From contig CAIIXF020000009.1 in NCBI GenBank assembly GCA_903813345.2, forward strand, positions 13,158,347 to 13,218,346: 60,000 nucleotides of DNA, in the 5' to 3' direction. This document shows, one piece after another, positions 1 to 13,000 of this stretch. Source of the stretch: Owenia fusiformis (lineage: Eukaryota; Annelida; Polychaeta; Sabellida; Oweniidae). The notes under the pieces were generated by a model. It did no database searches. It saw only the letters and a list, made by a program, of their open reading frames with translations, and had not been told where the DNA came from. Positions within the stretch are counted from its first letter, which is position 1, and each line of letters begins with the position of its first letter. The position numbers were made by a program, and so were the translations under genes.

Positions 1-4
1 GTCA

Positions 5-107
5 TTAACGGTGGTAATAATAGTAATAACGTCATTTCTGCGGGCAAAATAGTGAAATATTTCACTATATTGCCCGCAGAAATGACGTTATTGTACTATT
101 GTTACGT
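5..107. repeat. Near-perfect hairpin downstream of the LamG gene stop
   Basis: Two arms of about 50 bases meet at about position 56. The inner part pairs GTCATTTCTGCGGGCAAAAT with its exact complement on the other side. It lies 33 bases beyond the minus-strand stop at 140-142, so it could be transcribed as a 3' UTR stem. Confidence 0.85.
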
Positions 108-139
108 TCTTTCATTATGGTTTACAACCAGGCAAATAT

Positions 140-3100
140 CTATGACCACATATGGCATAATTGGGGTGCTATTAAGAAGATAATAAAAAGAGTTGCAAAT
201 GCTGTTGAAATGACATCAAATCGGTTTGTTTCCCTTGCTCCGTTATATTCATCAAGAAAGATTTTGTTCTGAGTACAAACCTGGTTCAAAATCACCACGT
301 GAAGCGATGGTTCGTGGAGAGTCATCTGTGGTGACAACTTTCAGTCTCAAAGTACCTTTGTTATACCGAAACGCAACATGCGCCCAGCTACCGACCACGT
401 AGGGATCCTGAGATAACAATTATATGACATTTCATGCTTTTCCCGCCAACTGATGTAATGTTTTAAAAACACAGGCATATGTTCACCTTATAGTAATCCC
501 CCACCCCTTGAACTGGGTAAGATGTACCTTTTGAAATCTTAGACGTCTGAGTATAGGGACGCCTTTACATTTTATTACCAGGTTTGTGACAATCTACATG
601 TACTTTAATTGATAGCCCATAAGCATTTTCCTTTTGGCAACTACCATTTCTTACATATTAAATATACATTGGCTACAATATAGATATAATGAGGGGCCAA
701 TCATAATGTGTACTACAATGCATTTCTTTCAGTATCTCGTTCAAAAGACATTGGGGAAATTCATTTATTTAATATTTTCGTATACTTTTTAATAAAATGT
801 TCAGATTAAACATTACCGTATGTATGTTGTCTTACCACTTTTCCTACAACATCTTCTACTCGATCGCACACATGGACGCCAGCCACAACAAACAAACCAT
901 CAGGGCACACAATGAACTCTATCTTTACACTAGCCCCGACACCATCAATATCTCCGTTGTGGACCATAACGAAATCCTCTGTAATATCCTCTAACTTGAA
1001 GAAAAACCCAATCGTAAACTCATCTCCCAACCAACCTGCGTTAAACCTCCCGACATTCATATGAGCTCCTTCTTGGAATTTTGCACCGTAGATGTTTCCA
1101 AATGGCCTTTCTTTGATTGGAGTTGTCTCCATGTCGATGAAATGAACAAGTTCCTCCGTTGCGACTTGATGGTGGTATTTATCAACAAAATTAGCCGAAT
1201 CGAAATTGAAGTACAAGCACGTCGTCGGGTTTGGTATATCAGGTTCTCCTTCGCAACAACAATCATCAATATAGAACTTCTGGCCCGGCGGACAGGCTTG
1301 TTGAACTTCGTTCTCTCCTTGTAGAATATAATGAGTGCCATCAATCTGTGTGTACACCTGGCCTGTTTCCCTGAGACAGCAATCTAAAATAGGTACATGT
1401 GGAGGTATTTGCTGTGTGATAAATTGATGAATGCCTTGAAAATCTGCCAGGGTTTATGAAATGTCTTTTTGTAAAATATTAAAGCATTCAGTATATATTC
1501 AGAATATATTAATCATTTAAGTATGATTATGTCTGGATGATCTTTGGAGTTACTATGTTTTTATTTTTTTCATTATTATTTCTGTTTATTAAGTCATGTT
1601 ACAAATACATTTTCAATGTTACAATTATAAGATAGTGTCACCTATTTTCCAAAATTGTGGGTAAAATACATTTTTTCTTTTAGCTTTAGATTTTTTCCTC
1701 AAAGAGTGTAATATTATAACATCTGACATTATTGTCATTTATCTGTCCTAGGCAAACCTTATAAATCGTATATAATGTACATGTAATTACACTGAAAAAT
1801 AGTCAGGAAAGGATGTCTCTGGGTATATGCCCTTTTGGTCCCTCAGTCAAATGTATGTGAAATATGGTTTTTATTACTGTCCTAGTTATATTTGATAAGT
1901 ATATTTACTTTTTCATGAGTTTTGATGCATAATTAACCCCCTGCTGAGAGTCAGAATAAGTATCTTAACAAACAAAAAAATAGTCATAGTTTGTATGTAT
2001 GACATACAAAGAAGAAATAACTTAAGACCAATGAAGAATTAAAAAGAAAATCATATTTTTGAAATATATTTAAGGATTAAATTTTTTTCAAATTTTTGAA
2101 TTTCCCGCCAGTTTAATTTGAAGCGGGAAAAACAAGATGGTTGCCATTTGATGTAAGAAATATCAGGAAAAAAGTTGCTTCACTTTTAGTTTTCACAATG
2201 AGCACAGTTTTCCGGTTTAGGTTTTCTGACTGATTCTGACTCTTCATCACCAGGGTCATGTATAGAGATTATAAAATTGAAACCAAAATGTTGTGCTCAG
2301 CATGAATTGGACTGAAATATGTGTAACATCACCAACACAATTGAAGTCTCAAAACTGGATGCTCAGTAACTTTGAGTGACTATAATCCCTTGATTACCCA
2401 GATAAACACCAATTCACTTATCCAGAAATATCATTCAATGTCTATACAAAGAAAGTAACCAATGTTTTGGAAGATATGTTTCAAACTTTTTGCATAAATA
2501 ATTCATTTGATATTTGCCATTTTTTTTTCAATTCTGACAAAGTGATATGCACTGTCTTTGATGCCAATATTCTTCATCAATTGTGATACAAATTGATATT
2601 TTTGTAATCTCAGAAGGATAAGATATTGAAGTTTAATAATATGTGTGATTGAGTTGGTTTTTCAGACATTACAATTTTCAATATTTTCTAAGTCCATACC
2701 CAGACTCATTCCCAGACTCATCCTTTAGTGATATCATCATTGCCATTATAACCTAAAGTAATTTTTCTATAAGTAATTCTTAATTTTGATTTATCTTGTA
2801 TAAAAGTCCACACACTCCTTGCCAAAACACTATGTTTTGCTATGTTTTTCTAACCATTTGTGTATATAGTGCATGAGTAAATTGCCATTGAAGTTAATAT
2901 ATTACCTGGTCTGTTAACAACTTCGGGGCACGTCGGAGCTTCAAAAACCACTTGTTCTGGAAGAAATGCATAGTTCAAGGTACAACAGGGGATGGATCTA
3001 GTATTTCTCGGATAATATTTTGCATAAGTACTTTTTTTAATCTGTGCATTTAGTGTTGCTTTGATTGCTGCATATCGGTCAAAATTTAATGTAGAACACC

Positions 3101-4040
3101 ACCTTCCACAGTACATCCTATGGCACCATTTCAAATCATAAATGAGCTTAAATATCGCAATCTTAAAAACGTGTTTATATAGTCTCATTCCCTATTTATT
3201 CTGTTAGGTGAAATAAAAGTATAGTTTTTCTGTACAAAAAAACGACATTCAACAGTTCATCAATTTAAAAAAAACGCTTAAATTTACCACATTCTGCTGC
3301 GCATCCAATTGTGTCAATAGTACATACGCAATGGTTTGGATCCCACGCTAGATAGGACGGACATATAAACTTCCAACCATTGTTTGTATAACCACGTGGT
3401 TCTCCACACATGATAAAATGACAACAATCCCCGGGGAATGGCAATAAACCAGGACCTTCAAGGCATTTGGCTGGAATAAAACCAAGAACCTCCATCATGG
3501 TGCTCAAGACAACAGACATTTTTTCAGTTTGATAATGGATGTACCAAATGATCTGAATACTTCTTCGACATAAATATTTATTAGCATTTTTAATATACTC
3601 ATCACTTATCGTTTTCAATTACACGTGATCCCTTTATAGGAATCAGCATATGGAATGAAGAAGCCTTGAAAGATCCTAAACTTGAGGAATTATAATGAAA
3701 TAGTGAAAATGACACTAGTCGGTAGTTGCATTATCTGAAATATGAGTTACATGACAAAAAAATCAAGTTTCATCGAATTGAAGGATATGTATCCATATTT
3801 TAAAATTTATAACTCACCCATTTCTGCTTCAGATAAATTGTATGGCGTTGCTGAAATATGAGGACGAATGTGTCAGTTATTGCGATAGAGGAAACAGATG
3901 TATTGTTTTCAAAATTGATTATATAATCTGAACTCTTAGAAAAAATGCAATACTTGAACGCCGTGTGCTGTTTACTCACGTTTAACTTCCGTAGCCCGAA
4001 GAAGAGGTGCAAGACATGCACAGAGTATGGCCACGAACAT
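140..4040 (-). CDS. Secreted chitin-binding / LamG-like protein, Pif/BMSP-type (5 exons)
   Basis: Exons in transcript order are 4040-3980, 3470-3288, 3067-2906, 1383-836 and 325-140, with phases 1,1,1,0 agreeing, giving 379 residues. Exon 1 encodes a signal peptide (MFVAILCACLAPLLRATEVK) and ends at a GTGAGT donor. Exon 2 (residues about 22-80) has a peritrophin-A/CBM14-like pattern: CLEGPG, GDCCHFIMC, FICPSYLAWDP, CVC. Exon 3 and the start of exon 4 form a second Cys-rich segment ending ACPPGQKF and DDCCC, like the tail of a CBM14. Residues about 190-345 look like a LamG/concanavalin-like sandwich (LYFNFDS, FTIGFFFKLED). Residues 354-374 are strongly hydrophobic, so the protein may be GPI- or membrane-anchored. 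The combination recalls Pif/BMSP shell-matrix proteins, but no VWA domain is seen. The acceptor of exon 3 was chosen because it is the plausible AG that keeps frame; nearer AGs at 2998 and 3118 do not. Confidence 0.68.
1384..2905. other. Intron 3 of the LamG gene, no feature seen
   Basis: AT-rich sequence between the GTAAT donor at 2905 and the TTTTAG acceptor ending at 1384. I see no exon, repeat array or transposon end in it. Confidence 0.5.
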
Positions 4041-6118
4041 ATCCCTGGTGCTACTGATAGAATCCGATGGACAATGTACAACAATGTATTAGAGGCAACC
4101 TACACTTTTTATAAAACGTAAACGCAATTATTTTATCAAATAAACAAACAGTATCAAAGATAATCATAATTGATTCAGTTTACCTTAAGGAAATTTAGAA
4201 ATAAATCGAGAATTTGTAAATCTCAATCATTTTGGATGTTTTAACACTTATTACATAATACCAATAAACAGTATATACTCATAAAATTATTGTTTACAAT
4301 CTTACCTTTGTTGTTAACGTTTCCTTATTTTCAAATTAAATTAGCTGTTTTCCTATTTTCCTGAAACTGTTCGGCATACTGTACAACTCTTGCCATTTGT
4401 GAGTTGACCTCTGACAAAAACAATTTATTACAGTATTCAAACAAGTTGAAATATGATGACACAAGTTTATAAAGTAATAGTCAATATGGTCAGATTTTTG
4501 CTCCATGTTTGTAAAATGTTTAATATTTTGGTGTAATCTATGAATACTTGTTAACTTTCTTTTTAATATAATGATTTGTTTCTTTGTTATAGCAATGTCA
4601 GTGGATTTATCCAGAGGGTGATAAACTTTACCCTGGTTCCCTTGAATCATTGAAATTCACTTTGCAGTCTACCTCAGAAATAGCTAATTTAACTATAACT
4701 GTACATGTATGATGGACCGAGATGTATGGTTTATCGGTGGCAGAGTTAGTAATTTACAAATGTTCAGAAGAATAATGTATTTACAAATGTTTATTAACAA
4801 ATGATATTCCATGAACCCATAAGAACCAGTTGAATACCATATTGTTAAAGTGCCACATGTATTCAACGAAAATAGCATGACATGTTTGTTTTATTCTGCA
4901 ATTGTCAAGCTTTCCATCATCAATACTATTTATTTACTTGTATGTATGTTCATGCGAACCGTGATCAGTTTAAACCTACACTGAACGAAATTTCTTGGGA
5001 GTAAACAGTCTATAAGTTCTAGACAGCATAACGAAAAAAACAAAAAAGAAAAAACTATACATAAAATAATGAGCAAACATTTATTTAATTTCAGCTATTT
5101 TCAGTTACATAAAAAATAGCCATTTTTAACATTTATTTGTTTTGAATGTTTTGACAACATCGATATTCATCTTATTGTTACCAATGAAGGTTAACAATAG
5201 AATTTTTTAACGACTAGACGGCATAAGGACTTCTTTGCTAAAAAATAGAAATCGTTAAGATGGTTGTAGTTGCAATTCTCGTTGCTTCATATTTTGCGTA
5301 CTTATTTTGGAACAACCAGCAGAAAAACCAACTGCCAAGATAAAACGCAAATAGTCTAAATTAAAGATCTAATAGCAAAGGTTTTGCAAAAATAAATCAA
5401 TGCAGTGTAAAACAAATGTATGTATAATGAAGAAATAAATATTTAATGAAAAAAATAGATATGTGTTTGTAATATTGGTATTAACTTAAGATTAAAAAGT
5501 GTCACTATCTCTTTCATCTTTCAACAAATATAGGCTCACGTGACATATGACGCGGGGCAGTCAATTTTGATCTATCGTAGACCATATCAGTATCAAACTG
5601 CCGATATTTCAACCTCGTCTTGCGAGGCCATTTTTATTTGAAACATCTTGAATTTGGTGTCAAAATAAAGCTGGTCACGCCCACTTTCAGAGTTATCAAT
5701 GAATCATTTACTACGACTACTATATTCATTTAGGAGGCGTGTAAAGTTAACCAATCAGAAAGACAATTGCTCCATATATGACAGTTCATTAACATATTCA
5801 GTGTTTACTATTGTTTTTCGCGTCATGACAACACGAGTAGTAACCAATCAAAATGCCGTATTTTATCACGTGAGTTCAGAGTGACATGCACGACATGTAA
5901 GTTTAGTCTGAGCTGATCGCGATGTTGAACAATTTCTTCTCGGAATTTGTCCAGAGAAATCAGCGATTCTAAATTAAGGTAGGATCTCCCATTTCTTCCT
6001 GTACAAGTTTTAACTTATCTCTATCGAATCCTAAAGTTTTGGATGAAGATATGAAGCATACGTTTAAAAACGAAGCGATTAATTTGACGATCTGATTTTG
6101 CAATTTGCAATGGCCAAT
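4041..6118. other. Intergenic, nothing recognised
   Basis: This is the region upstream of the LamG gene start codon. It should contain that gene's promoter, but I cannot identify a convincing TATA box or other element. The short open frames here lack splice or homology support. Confidence 0.4.
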
Positions 6119-6385
6119 TTACTGCAAGTCTGCGTGTATTTGACAAGAGATAGCGCCAAGTCTTGTATCCGAATGCTTGTTAAGCCACTCAAAAACAAGA
6201 TCCATATTTTCTAAATTTGATAACTTTGCAGTGTTTTCCGCGTCTAAATTCAAACTGAGTAGGATTATAGGATCGCTGAGATTCTCAGTCAATGGCAACG
6301 GGTCTTCATTCCAGAACGCACATTTTTTAGTTGATTCTCCGTCATAGTACTTGTCTAAAGTCCATATCTGCTCTTTTACTGGCAT
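6119..6385 (-). CDS. Hypothetical 88-residue open frame
   Basis: An ATG-started frame encodes an acidic protein without a signal peptide or membrane segment. It has hydrophobic heptad-like runs (PIILLSLNLDAENTAKLSNL). The composition looks more protein-like than neighbouring random frames. I do not recognise it. It could be a single-exon gene, a first exon ending at the GTAAAT just before the stop, or a chance frame. It lies between the LamG gene and the C16orf89-like gene, on the same strand. Confidence 0.25.
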   Translation of the reverse strand: MPVKEQIWTLDKYYDGESTKKCAFWNEDPLPLTENLSDPIILLSLNLDAENTAKLSNLENMDLVFEWLNKHSDTRLGAISCQIHADLQ

Positions 6386-6981
6386 ACTTGGACATATTTC
6401 CCCTCCTTAAATTGTCCTCCTTAAATAACACCCTCTCGCCGATTTATATATAGCCAGATTTCCCAGAACCCGGGAGTCAGAATCGCTGATGTTTGCCATA
6501 TTGAACATGTTGAAATATGTACTGTAATATCTGTAATACTAGGCATTGCCTGCTACGCGTAAGGGTCACGTGACTAGCGCAATACAGGAAAAATGGGGAA
6601 TTTCGAAACAACAATTTTTGGGCACTTTTATTGCAAATTTCAGGTATTTATAAGTGTTTGTGGTATAAAATATAATCCACAGACATAAATGAACATCCAA
6701 ACTACATATTTTATTACGTTTTGGAGCCTTTTTTGCTTTTAAAATGACATCTTTAAACGCAATTCACGCGCTCCGCGGTCAAACAAAACACAGATGTACT
6801 TCAAAAACCGACCCATATCGAAATGATTTTCATAATTAAATAACTATAAACTTAGTATGTCTTGTGAATGAGTGAAAATAGCCAAAGGTATTACCCTGAC
6901 ATCTTTCATAATATGTTCAAGTTACTTGTTATGAATTCATGAAAACAATTATATTAACTTATTTTTGCTTTTTCTTATGCT

Positions 6982-6987
6982 TTTATT
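6982..6987 (-). terminator. Polyadenylation signal AATAAA
   Basis: AATAAA on the minus strand, about 90 bases after the TGA of the C16orf89-like gene (7078-7080), at a usual distance for a short 3' UTR. Confidence 0.5.
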
Positions 6988-7077
6988 TCATTTTAACGTT
7001 AACGATCTAACATTTTAAAACTGATAGAATTCTATAGTATCAATAAATATAAGAATGCTACAACGTCATTGCAGTTT

Positions 7078-10000
7078 TCAGAACTGATCGAGAGACTTGG
7101 GTGACAAAACATTGATAGTATCTATCTCTTCAATTACTTCAGATTTAGTGTCCATGAATTCTAGAATATATCTGATGTACTGTGGCATTGCACATACTGC
7201 AACAGCTGTCCTGTGTGATAGACACCCTCCCTCCAAAACTTTTTCCTCACGTTTGGACCTATGGGGAGCATGTGTTCTTTCGAAATCTGAAATATACATA
7301 GTTATACTTACTAGCTAAGTTCAACTGTGTACGAGTATATTTTCAAAAATGTTGAATGTAAAATGTAAGTTACGCAGGGCTAGTAGAAAAAATTTAGAAA
7401 ATGCAGAATTTTTGCAGAATTTCACACTTTGGCTTGTAGAAATTTGTAGTGCAGAATTCTAGATATCAACTTTTTTGTAAATGAATTAATTTTTCTAAAT
7501 ACGCAGCTTCAAAGTTGAGTATAACTCTCGAGGAAACTACATAGCACTAACACTGGACTTTGAAATTGACCATCATCTATCTTACCCAATTCCTCAGGAA
7601 GAATTTGACCAAAACAACCGTTTGGATATTGCCATGTGAGAATATTGCTGAGCCAATCCAGATTGACGAACTGCCTATAGCCCATCATGCCGCACAACCC
7701 AGCTATATATTGAAATATAAATGAAATGAAATAACCATATAATTTTCTCATTAATTAACTAAGTTACAACAGTCTGTCAATAGTAATGTAAATATCAAAG
7801 GGCAAAATAATCCTCAATTAGTGTTACCTTGTTCCATGAATAAGTCTCTCCAAGTAGGAGGGTAGTTTGAGCCAGCAATTTGGTTTGCTTCTTTGAGCAT
7901 GTTTGCGCAAAACCCCTGAACAAGATTGTCCAGGGAATGCTGTCTGTTAATTTTGCGCATATGATGCATTTCCTTGGCACACCCAAACTGGAACACAAAC
8001 GTAAATCAAAATTAATTACTCCAGAATAGGAACATCGTATTAGAAGTGCTTTGAACATTTAACTGAATAATTCATCCTAATTCTTTGAATGATAAGCCTG
8101 ACAATTACTGAATTGTCTACAATTGATTAGAGGAAACTCGAGTGTAATCATTAGGTATTAAATCTTGTATTATTATTGGAAATAGACAGGGATAATAGGC
8201 TTTTACTGCTAAGCATTAATTATTGACCAAGGATTGTCCAGCATAATATTTCCCTCGGGATATATGTCAATCTAATTGTCTTCTCTTTATCTCCTTATTC
8301 ATTATTTAAGATATCATTTAGGATTATTTAATTAGTCCAGAATCCAGATCAATGTAGAATGGTCGCTTTAAATTATTTCAAATAAGCTCATCGCTCGGTT
8401 ACGTTGTCACATATGACCTTACATTGTGGAATCCTTGCATTTAGAAGTATAAAGTACCTGTTTGCCAATTTGAAGATAGAAAACCTGATGAGAGAGGGAA
8501 TACTGGTTATATCCCGGTGCAGTCATCAACAACCAACACCGCTCCGAGATCTGGCACGGTATATCAGACATACCACTAGAGCGAAATTGTTACATTTAGT
8601 TCATTTTACAAGTAATTATGAAGTATAGACCATTTAAATAAGTGATTGTTACACACGCATCATTTAAATGAGTATTTGTCACTGTTCCAAAACTAGTTAC
8701 TTTGACGGAACGTCAATGTAAGAAAATGGATGAACTTCCTGGATACGAGTTTTTTTGTATTCTCGATTTAAACTTACGTATAAGTCATGTTGAGGGTTAT
8801 CATTTGGCACAAAGTTAAACAATATAGTCTAGCTTTTAGATATCCCCTCGGTTTGGAATTTGATTTTGAAATAAAGCTGTAATTCATGCATTTAGACCAT
8901 CGCTTTTGTTACATTCGACGTAAGTTGTCAAAGTAACATACATTTGTAATACATGTATAATGGACTTTCGTCAATGTAACAAAAGCGAGGGGCTAAATAT
9001 ATGAATTGCAACTTCATTTACAAAACAAATTCCAAATCGAAGCTTATTCTATATTTTCTAGCTATGTGCTAAATTATAATCTGCAACTTGACTTATAAGT
9101 AGGTTTAAATCGAGAAAACAAAAAACTCGTAACCAGGAAGTTCATCGATTTTGTTACATTGACGTTCCGTCAAAGTAACTAGTTGTGGCACAGTGATTTG
9201 TTTCACATTGGAGATTTAAATGAGTAATTGATAAACATAATTACATGCGTCATTTAACTACGGTGTATGTTCACGTAACACATATAGATAACTTAAAAAT
9301 GTACTCTTAACCGAGTAGCTGTTACAAATGTGTCATTGAACTGAATAATTGCTACATTTATGCCATTTATCTGAGTAAATGAGTACGAGATGGCGCCCCA
9401 CTAACAAACATACAAAACGAAATGATACATGTATTTACCCTGTTGCAAATAATTCTGCGAGGCAATTATCGGAGTCATTTTCTCGCATAACTTCCCCAGC
9501 AACAAGTCTAGGTAGAACAAGGTTCTCATCTAAGTCTCTGCTCGTGTAGTCCATCTCCCAGAATCCTTGGTCTAGTATCACACCAATTTCTATGAAACGA
9601 AAATGAATAATCTCGATAAGCCCGGACATTTCTAATTGACATTGGTCACAGAAAGAAATCATTTAACATTTTACTTTACTTGCACACTCTTAAAAAATAT
9701 TACTTGGATTTCCTTATATTGAGAACTTGTACTACTCATTTTAAGTAAAAAATTACTTAAATAATCTTGAACTACTGAATAATTTTTAAGTAATTCAAAG
9801 TAATTACAAGTAATTATAAGTAATTTAAAACAATGATATATATATTAATTTAAAAAAATTAAAATGACTTCACAGGCACTCTGAATTTATGGTGAATTTA
9901 CTAATGCAAGGAGAGAAATTGAAATACTTACTGTAGTAATGGTAATACTCATTTACATAATTAAGCAATTAAAAAACTCAAAATGACAATATAAGTAAAA

Positions 10001-13000
10001 CCTAAGTAAAATGAAGTAAAACTTAGTATTTAACTTTAAGTAATTTTTATACTTGGGAAATACTCAAGTAATTCATTTTTAAGAGTGCACTATTATAAAT
10101 GTAGGTCAATTAGCTCTTTATCTTAAAATGGTAACTAATTCTAATAATTTTAGCCTTAGAAGACCCTTACTCACTTGCATAATATTCAGGTTCGTTTTTC
10201 GCAATAAAGGGCGTGGCTAGATCACTCACACGAGCTGCCTGCTGTTGTAGACTAACCAATTTAGCAAAAAGTTCATCCGACACGCGAGGTCCATCATCTG
10301 ACAAAAGTTGTCGTAAAAGTACAGTCAACGAACCTGCAATTATTTGATTAAAAATATAAGACTTGATGATGTGTTGATGTTTTGTCTTTTACACGGGAAT
10401 ATTTATAAATTAGCAAAATTATTTCATAATAAAATGACTATTGTCTTCCACCAATAAGATTTATATATTGACCTTGCTTTTTATTACCACCGGTGCAAGT
10501 TTAAGGCTCATCTTTTGACTTTGAGTCTACCTTCCACCAATAAGCTCTATCCATTGACCTTGCTTTTTGCTACCTCCATGTACCGTGCAAGTCTAAGCCT
10601 TATCTTTTGGCTTTTATTCTACCTACCACCAATAAGCTTCAACTATTGGCATTGCTTTTTACCACCACCAATGCAAGTTTAAATTCTCGTCTATTGACTT
10701 TGATTCTGTCTTTCAATAATAAGTTCCATCTATTGGTATTGCTCTTTCCCACCACCTGTGAAATATAGCATTAGGTGAGGAGCTATTAAGAATTACAAAA
10801 CCAGCTAAATATTCTTTTTCAACTTTGTATCTTATTTAATCCTTCTGAAAATCTCTTCTTTTATTCTAAGTTGACAAGCCTTGAAAATATTTTTGCACAG
10901 AAAGTAATGATCACTTGTCTAGAAGTGATTTTGTGCTACTTTCCTATACTGTTATGGGTAAGGTTATAGAAGTTGAGAGTTGATGACATCACTTCCTGCA
11001 AGAAATCTTAAAAGATGGCAGCTCACAGGAAATAAGCACTAGATTTTTAAATGATCAATATTGACCATATTAAATATTTAATATATTTAATATTGACCAT
11101 ATTAAAACATTTCCCCATGTTTTGCTAAATATGGAAACTATATATATATGATTATAGCTACCATATCAAGAGAGAAAGGGTCTGGCAAGGAATATTCCTT
11201 TAAGCTTCGTATATTAAATTTGATTCTGTCTTCCACTAATAAGCTTTATCTATTAGCATTGCTTTTTCCACCACCAGTGCAAGTTTAAGCCTCGTATATT
11301 AAATTTGATTCTGTCTTCCACTAATAAGCTTTATCTATTAGCATTGCTTTTTCAACCACCAGTGCAAGTTTAAGCCTCGTATATTAAATTTGATTCTGTC
11401 TTCCACTAATAAGCTTTATCTATTAGCATTGCTTTTTCCACCACCAGTGCAAGTTTAAGCCTCGTATATTAAATTTGATTCTGTCTTCCACTAATAAGCT
11501 TTATCTATTAGCATTGCTTTTTCAACCACCAGTGCAAGTTTAAGCCTCGTATATTAAATTTGATTCTGTCTTCCATCAATAAGCTTTATATATTGACCTT
11601 GTTTCCAGCTGTCACAATATAGACCCTGCTTCACTCTGTGATCACCAATGCCAAAGTAGGTTTCCTTGAACTAGATATCGTTTAGAAGCTTGAACCATTT
11701 GGCGTCTGCGATATTCTCTGATCGTATATCCCATCGTACAAAAGTACACAATCCTCGCTATGTGAGGACATAAAAATGATGTTTTATTCTTGTCATTTAT
11801 TAAATTTGCGTCAAGAATAATGGCATTGTTAAAGTTTTATTTAATGCCATTTTATTCCCATATTTCTTATCACGTACTTGCTAACACAAGATGTACATGT
11901 ACAATGCACACAGGAAAATCAAGTTATTTGTTAAAATACATTACTGGCTTATGGATATATTTTAAAAAACGTCCATGTATAATATTTTTTTATTATTTAA
12001 TTTTTTATTCCAGAGATGAAAAAACATGTTAATTGCATAGTGGACTATAGGTGTGACGTCCAAAGATTGTTATATTGCGTTTTATTTATTAAACATCGTG
12101 CTAAATGAAATAGCTGAACCCAATAGATGTGACCAGAGTCATTTTATCAATATCACCGATTGACGCAGATGTGAACGTGGAGGTTGAGTAGAGTTTATTA
12201 GGATTGATAGCCCACTTACTTCAGAAAGGTAAAAACAGGATGCACGTTTTTGCTCTTATGTTGTGACCACATCTCCATAAAATCAAAGTGATATTGAAAG
12301 AGTGAAGTTGATTCTTATCGAAAGCTTAATGGCGACAAAATTAATAAACACTGAGTTCTTTATGTCGAGAAATTCCAAACTATTTTGTTGAGAAGCTTTG
12401 ATATAACACTGAAAGCTAATCAGAAAATGAAAAAAAAAGTATTTCATTATATCAGGATTCAGGCGAAAACTAATCTGGAAACCCCTGAAATAAGATATTA
12501 AAATGATATATTAGGCTGTCGCAATAAGTATAAATTCATTGCCTTTAAGCTGTGTGATCAGTCACAGAAACTGCTAATTAAAACGTATTTATAAATAAAG
12601 CTTGCCACAATGAACTCTGCGAATGATCAAGTTACCTAACAAATCAAAAAATAAGTCGGATATAGATATGAATATAGATACAGTGTTATGATATCAAGAA
12701 CAATGTTACTTATGAGTAGCGGTATAAAACAGTAATTAACGTGTGGAAAAAAGTCTTGAAGGAATAATGTATTTCAGTGTATGAAAACGAAGCTTTTGTA
12801 ATTTGTATATTTTGTCTTTTGCATTTGGATTTTTATCCAAAAATTCCAAAGTAACTCACATTTGTCAACTTTGGCCCAATATTACTTGAAAAGTACTCAG
12901 AATGGTGAAAATAGCATGATTTGGAAAGAATTTTTAGCCAGAAGGGAGTTGTCGGACTATTCTAAAAAAAGAACAACAATAGGAATACAAAAGAAAGGGA

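Noticed and set aside
2906-3188. Possible TGF-beta-like cystine knot (CGRWC ... PCC) in the open frame
   Set aside because: The upstream part before 3067 cannot be joined in phase to the preceding exon, and the remaining part fits the Cys-rich segment of the LamG gene.
3265-3288. Read-through of exon 2 to a stop at 3265, making a short chitin-binding peptide
   Set aside because: A GTAAAT donor and a phase-consistent downstream exon chain make the five-exon gene more likely. An alternative short isoform is not excluded.
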